Source: Flavobacteriales bacterium (lineage in GTDB: Bacteria > Bacteroidota > Bacteroidia > Flavobacteriales > CAJXXR01). From it: a stretch of DNA of 64,000 nt. A model generated the notes under the pieces. The model did no database searches. It saw nothing but the letters and a program-made list of their open reading frames with translations, and had not been told where the DNA came from. Below are positions 60,611 through 64,000 of this stretch, one piece after another (the stretch's first letter is position 1; the number at the start of each line of letters is the position of its first letter). Where the stretch lies: assembly GCA_025210805.1 (NCBI GenBank), contig JAOAQX010000003.1:144940-208939 (forward strand), read 5' to 3'. Position numbers and translations under genes: made by a program.

Positions 60611-61726
60611 TTGTCAGCACTCTATTTTCATATTCCATTTTGCAGGAAAGCTTGCGCTTATTGCAATTTTTATTTTCAAACTAATTTGGCTTTGGAAGAT
60701 GAATTGGTTTTAGCACTTATTCAAGAGTTTTTACAAAGGAAAAGAGCATGGAAAAATGGTATCGAAACACTTTATTTTGGTGGAGGAACCCCCTCAATAT
60801 TAAAGAATTCTAACTTAGAACTTATTGTCGATACACTAAAACAAAACCTTGATTTCTCTGAAATTCAAGAAATCACTCTAGAGTGTAATCCAGAAGATAT
60901 TTCTCCAGAAAAGTTGAAATTTTGGAAAAAATTAGGATTTACGAGATTGAGCATGGGGGTTCAGTCATTTTTTGATGAAGAACTCAAAAATATGGGAAGA
61001 AACCACCAAGCCAATCAATCCATAAAAGCTTTAGAGGATATTGTACAATCTGATTTTAAAGAGAATTTTTCAATTGATTTGATTTACGGTAACCCAATCA
61101 ACGATACTTTTTGGAAAAAGAACCTAGAAATTGTAAAAAAATTTCATCCTCCTCACCTTTCTTGTTATGCACTTACGGTGGAGCCTGATACAAAATTGGC
61201 TTATCGGATTTCTAAAGGAAAAAACTTACCGATCAAAGATCAAAAAGCCGTTCAAGACTTTGAATATCTTAGAAAATGGGCTCAAGAAAATACCTATGAC
61301 CATTATGAGCTTTCTAATTTTGCTAAACAGGGAAAAAGATCTCAACACAATCAAGCCTATTGGCAGGGAAAAAACTATATAGGAATAGGCCCAGGGGCTC
61401 ATTCATTTTCAGGTAATGAAAGAAGGTGGAATATTTCAAATAATCCTAAATATATTCAAAGTATTCGCCAAAAAACATGCTTCTGGGAGGTAGAAAAACT
61501 GTCAACAAAAGATCGTTTTAATGAATGGTTAATGGTATCCTTACGAAGAGCCTCGGGAATTCATAAAGAGGAACTTTTAAATTTTCCTTTAGATTTTCAA
61601 AAGGAATTTTGGGAAAACATGAAATTCCAAAAAATGTACTTTATCGAATCCCCAAAAAACCTTCAATTAAAACCAGAACACTGGATGATTTCTGATGGTA
61701 TTATCGCCGAGTTTTTTATTGTTTAG
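60611..61726 (+). CDS. hemW: Radical-SAM heme chaperone HemW
   Basis: 371 residues from TTG 60611. Iron-sulfur motif CRKACAYCNF near residue 11, FGGGTPSIL, LECNPEDIS, RLSMGVQSF, IDLIYGNP, HYELSNFAKQG and GIGPGAHSF match HemW, which binds heme and passes it to respiratory proteins; the family is often mislabelled coproporphyrinogen oxidase. Only eight bases from the kinase gene. Confidence 0.92.
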   Translation: MSALYFHIPFCRKACAYCNFYFQTNLALEDELVLALIQEFLQRKRAWKNGIETLYFGGGTPSILKNSNLELIVDTLKQNLDFSEIQEITLECNPEDISPEKLKFWKKLGFTRLSMGVQSFFDEELKNMGRNHQANQSIKALEDIVQSDFKENFSIDLIYGNPINDTFWKKNLEIVKKFHPPHLSCYALTVEPDTKLAYRISKGKNLPIKDQKAVQDFEYLRKWAQENTYDHYELSNFAKQGKRSQHNQAYWQGKNYIGIGPGAHSFSGNERRWNISNNPKYIQSIRQKTCFWEVEKLSTKDRFNEWLMVSLRRASGIHKEELLNFPLDFQKEFWENMKFQKMYFIESPKNLQLKPEHWMISDGIIAEFFIV

Positions 61727-61749
61727 TCTTCTTGTATCGGTCATTGAGA

Positions 61750-62874
61750 TTAATTGATACTTATCTCTACTTCTTGTGAATTTGGGCTTGGCGTCCAAAG
61801 TTCTATTTCTCTTATTCGAGCATCCTTTCCTCCATCGATACTTCCATCAGTTGGGGCATTCCCACCATTCTTATCAATAGCTCCTACTACAATTGTGTTA
61901 AAATTGCCCGTGGAGGTAGCTGTGAGTAGTTGATTTCCTTGATCATCAAGATTAGCGGAAGGTGTTGCAGTTGTTGCTCCTACTTGAACTGCTCCATTAA
62001 AAAATTTAATATAAACTCCCCAATTTTTATTCTCCATTGGATGATACCAATATAATTTCACCTGATGAGCCGCAGTATAAGTTTGCCCAAGAGGTATGGA
62101 TACAGATGTTCCATGGTGCATTTTGTGATCATCGTTACCATCATCTGTTGGTGCAGCATCATTCAGGTTATTATTAAAGTACACCTGCAAAGTGTTTAAA
62201 TCATTTGAAAAATGATCACCCGTAACTGTCACGCTAGAGTTATTAATGATTAATGGAGTTGGTACCGAATTCGTTATGACTCCCACATAACTACTAGATG
62301 TTGCAACACCAGACAAAGTACCTGAACTTGCAACCGGGGTTACCTCAAACTGAATAAATTTACCATTGTCGGCTGCAACCAAGCTATATAAAGAATCTGT
62401 AGCGCCAGCAATTGCGACTCTATTTAACCCTATATTATTATCCGCTCTATACCATTGATAAGTATGTATTCCAGCTGCATCATTTTCACTATCTATATAG
62501 GTAAAACTAGCAGAAAGTACTTCTCCCACTTGTGTTGTTCCTCCTATAGACAGTAATGCTGCAGATGGAGCAAAATTACATAGTGGAAGCTCCTTCCACT
62601 CGCTACCATTATAAAATGTTAATCGACCTGTTCCTGTACAACAATTACTACAATAAACAATTAATCCTGATGACGGAGTCTGGATATTATTCATTTGAGT
62701 TTCCGTTAATCTAGGTGGTAGAAAACCTCTGTTTACCGCTTTCAATTCCAAAATAGCACTGGGATCTGGGTTTGATGTCCCAACTCCTACTTGGCCATAA
62801 ATATTATCAGACATATACAAAAATAATAGAATAATACTTTTTATTGATACTTTTACAATAATTACACTTTTCAT
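61750..62874 (-). CDS. Secreted protein with IHT-QWYRADNN modules
   Basis: 374 residues with a signal region (SIIKSIILLFLYM type, residues ~8-25). The N-terminal part resembles the tail-fibre-like opening found in many Bacteroidota surface proteins (GVGTSNPDPSAILELKAVNR, GFLPPRLTETQMNNI). Then a bacterial Ig-like module (HTYQWYRADNNIGLNRVAIA, ADNGKFIQFEVTPVASSG) and a C-terminal jelly-roll-like region. It has no standard T9SS tail. Paralogous in its module to the next gene. Surface or secreted role likely; ligand unknown. Confidence 0.75.
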   Translation of the reverse strand: MKSVIIVKVSIKSIILLFLYMSDNIYGQVGVGTSNPDPSAILELKAVNRGFLPPRLTETQMNNIQTPSSGLIVYCSNCCTGTGRLTFYNGSEWKELPLCNFAPSAALLSIGGTTQVGEVLSASFTYIDSENDAAGIHTYQWYRADNNIGLNRVAIAGATDSLYSLVAADNGKFIQFEVTPVASSGTLSGVATSSSYVGVITNSVPTPLIINNSSVTVTGDHFSNDLNTLQVYFNNNLNDAAPTDDGNDDHKMHHGTSVSIPLGQTYTAAHQVKLYWYHPMENKNWGVYIKFFNGAVQVGATTATPSANLDDQGNQLLTATSTGNFNTIVVGAIDKNGGNAPTDGSIDGGKDARIREIELWTPSPNSQEVEISIN

Positions 62875-63225
62875 AACAAACTATTTATCAGGTAAATATA
62901 AGTTGTTTTTAATAAAAAAACAATGTGACAGAATATATACGCTTTATAAATACATATCGTTATAGATAGAAAAATATTATAAACTTATTTATTTGAAATC
63001 AATCCTCTTTTATTTCTAACCCAAAAAAACGAAGCTCTAAATGATGAAGATCCTTTGTGTTTTCCTTGTAATACTCAATATACAGATGTGATCAATGATT
63101 AATATACATCATGATATAAAACAGTTTCAATAAAATGAAAATCTATAATTAGAATTTATTCATAAAAAAAAGGTCTCGACCAAATTATTTGGTCGAGACC
63201 TTTTTTTATATTGTGTTTTCAATAA
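62875..63225 (-). terminator. Intergenic region with terminator of the right-edge gene
   Basis: At 63164-63207 a long stem GGTCTCGACCAAAT/TATTTGGTCGAGACC is followed on the minus strand by TTTTTTT, ending the gene that enters from the right. The rest of this stretch is AT-rich and holds the upstream region of the gene ending at 62874; nothing else was recognised. Confidence 0.85.
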
Positions 63226-64000
63226 TTAGTCTGTTGAAATACTTCCTGCTGCAACGGTTGTGTTTCCATTGTTTATTTCAATTTCAGAAATCATTACGTG
63301 CTTCTTCGTATCATCAGCAGTTCTAATAACTACTCTATTAAATGTACCCGTAGCTGTAACCGAAAAATCTCTAGCGATAGATTCAGATTCATCTGCGTGA
63401 ACGGTACTAAATGCAGATTGCACCAGCGTATTCCCATTGAAAAGCTCCATGATTAATCTTGATCGTTTAAAACCTGTTTTATTATTTCCCTGATCATAAT
63501 TATACCATACTACCTTCAACGTAGTTCCTGTATTCTGATTATTGGCAAACCTAAACATTAAGGGTGAATTCTTATTGTTTTTGATATTTGACTGAGCAAA
63601 ACTTGAGGTATTGTCATATTCCGTAGGATGCAACTTATTATCATTACTATTCGCAGAAGAATACGTTGTAACACCATCAAATAAGTTTACAAAACCATTA
63701 TCAAAATGGTGAAATTTCCCATTCGGGATATTATTATCAGTAATCGTAAAGGTCAGACTAGCAGTAGCTGGAATGGCTGACGCTATTGCAGACGAATAAT
63801 TCGAAGCGGTAGTCATACCCGGAGTGGTACCAGCACTTGCAACTGGCGTAACTTCAAATTGAATAAATTTACCATTATCCGCAGCCACTAAGGCATAAGT
63901 TGAATTAGTAGCTCCTGCAATTGCCGCTCTATTTAATCCTGTATTATTATCTGCTCTATACCACTGGTAAGTATGTGTTCCAGCAGGATTATTTTCATTA
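63226..64000 (-). CDS. Secreted repeat-module protein (partial; N-terminus beyond window)
   Basis: The frame is open through base 64000, so only the last ~258 codons are here. The visible part starts with the module HTYQWYRADNNTGLNRAAIA, TNSTYALVAADNGKFIQFEV, shared with the gene at 61750, and continues with a jelly-roll-like region (FHHFDNGFVNLFDG, FRFANNQNTGTTLKVVWYNY) ending without a sorting tail. A longer protein with several modules upstream is likely. Confidence 0.75.
   Translation of the reverse strand, partial: NENNPAGTHTYQWYRADNNTGLNRAAIAGATNSTYALVAADNGKFIQFEVTPVASAGTTPGMTTASNYSSAIASAIPATASLTFTITDNNIPNGKFHHFDNGFVNLFDGVTTYSSANSNDNKLHPTEYDNTSSFAQSNIKNNKNSPLMFRFANNQNTGTTLKVVWYNYDQGNNKTGFKRSRLIMELFNGNTLVQSAFSTVHADESESIARDFSVTATGTFNRVVIRTADDTKKHVMISEIEINNGNTTVAAGSISTD

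Overview
The window is AT-rich DNA from a member of the Bacteroidota, most likely a gliding marine or aquatic Flavobacteriia. Support comes from gldH and porT, six or so secreted proteins with type IX secretion (T9SS) sorting tails, a type III glutamine synthetase, a holB-ricT-gldH-PBP1A run, and several TAnnTTTG promoter boxes instead of E. coli-type promoters. Most of the window is ordinary chromosome. Start codons were set from protein family fit, signal peptides and promoter positions; no Shine-Dalgarno sequences were relied on.

Layout. 1-5.7 kb (minus): start of a CoA-transferase subunit A, then PBP1A, GldH, RicT and DNA polymerase III delta prime. 5.9-8.4 kb (plus): a His-rich secreted protein with a LytS/LytR-type two-component pair. 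8.6-12.4 kb (plus): an aminotransferase, a heptose-kinase-like sugar kinase, a lipoprotein, a glycosyltransferase and a gamma-carbonic-anhydrase-like protein. 12.4-28 kb: RsgA, RlmN, a TonB-dependent receptor and five T9SS cargo proteins, including an EndA-type nuclease. 28-29.6 kb: a HipBA toxin-antitoxin pair with apparent operator repeats. 29.8-32 kb: glutamine synthetase III.

32-36.9 kb is the most unusual region. A WYL-domain regulator is divergent from a roughly 780-base non-coding stretch followed by an SPFH/slipin protein, a T4 Rnl1-like RNA ligase and a T4 Pnkp-like 5'-kinase/3'-phosphatase. The non-coding stretch holds three tRNA-like modules, Asp(GUC), Leu(UAA) and Ile(GAU), packed end to end. 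Each is circularly permuted: the 3' part comes first, its acceptor strand runs through a 3-7 base loop straight into the complementary 5' acceptor strand, and the 5' part follows. The breaks lie in the anticodon loop (Asp), the variable arm (Leu) and the D-loop (Ile). The ligase and Pnkp are the classic pair that reseals tRNAs cut in the anticodon loop. I infer an RNA-damage response in which the array is a decoy, sensor or substrate. I know of no description of this exact arrangement, but I could not search.

36.9-43 kb: a membrane-associated methyltransferase-like protein, two ATP-synthase accessory genes without the synthase, an alpha/beta hydrolase, pdxJ, a GIN-domain lipoprotein, a 155-base tandem repeat, fabD and folE. 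43-47.5 kb: an accessory region with an Rpn-family nuclease and four copies of a palindrome-rich repeat separating small secreted proteins and gene remnants. 47.5-51.8 kb: surface polysaccharide genes (O-antigen ligase, Wzz, ankyrin-fused formyltransferase). 51.8-61.7 kb: housekeeping genes ubiE, porT, a flavoprotein, metG, a pseudouridine synthase, a histidine kinase and hemW. 61.7-64 kb: two paralogous secreted proteins, the second running off the window edge.
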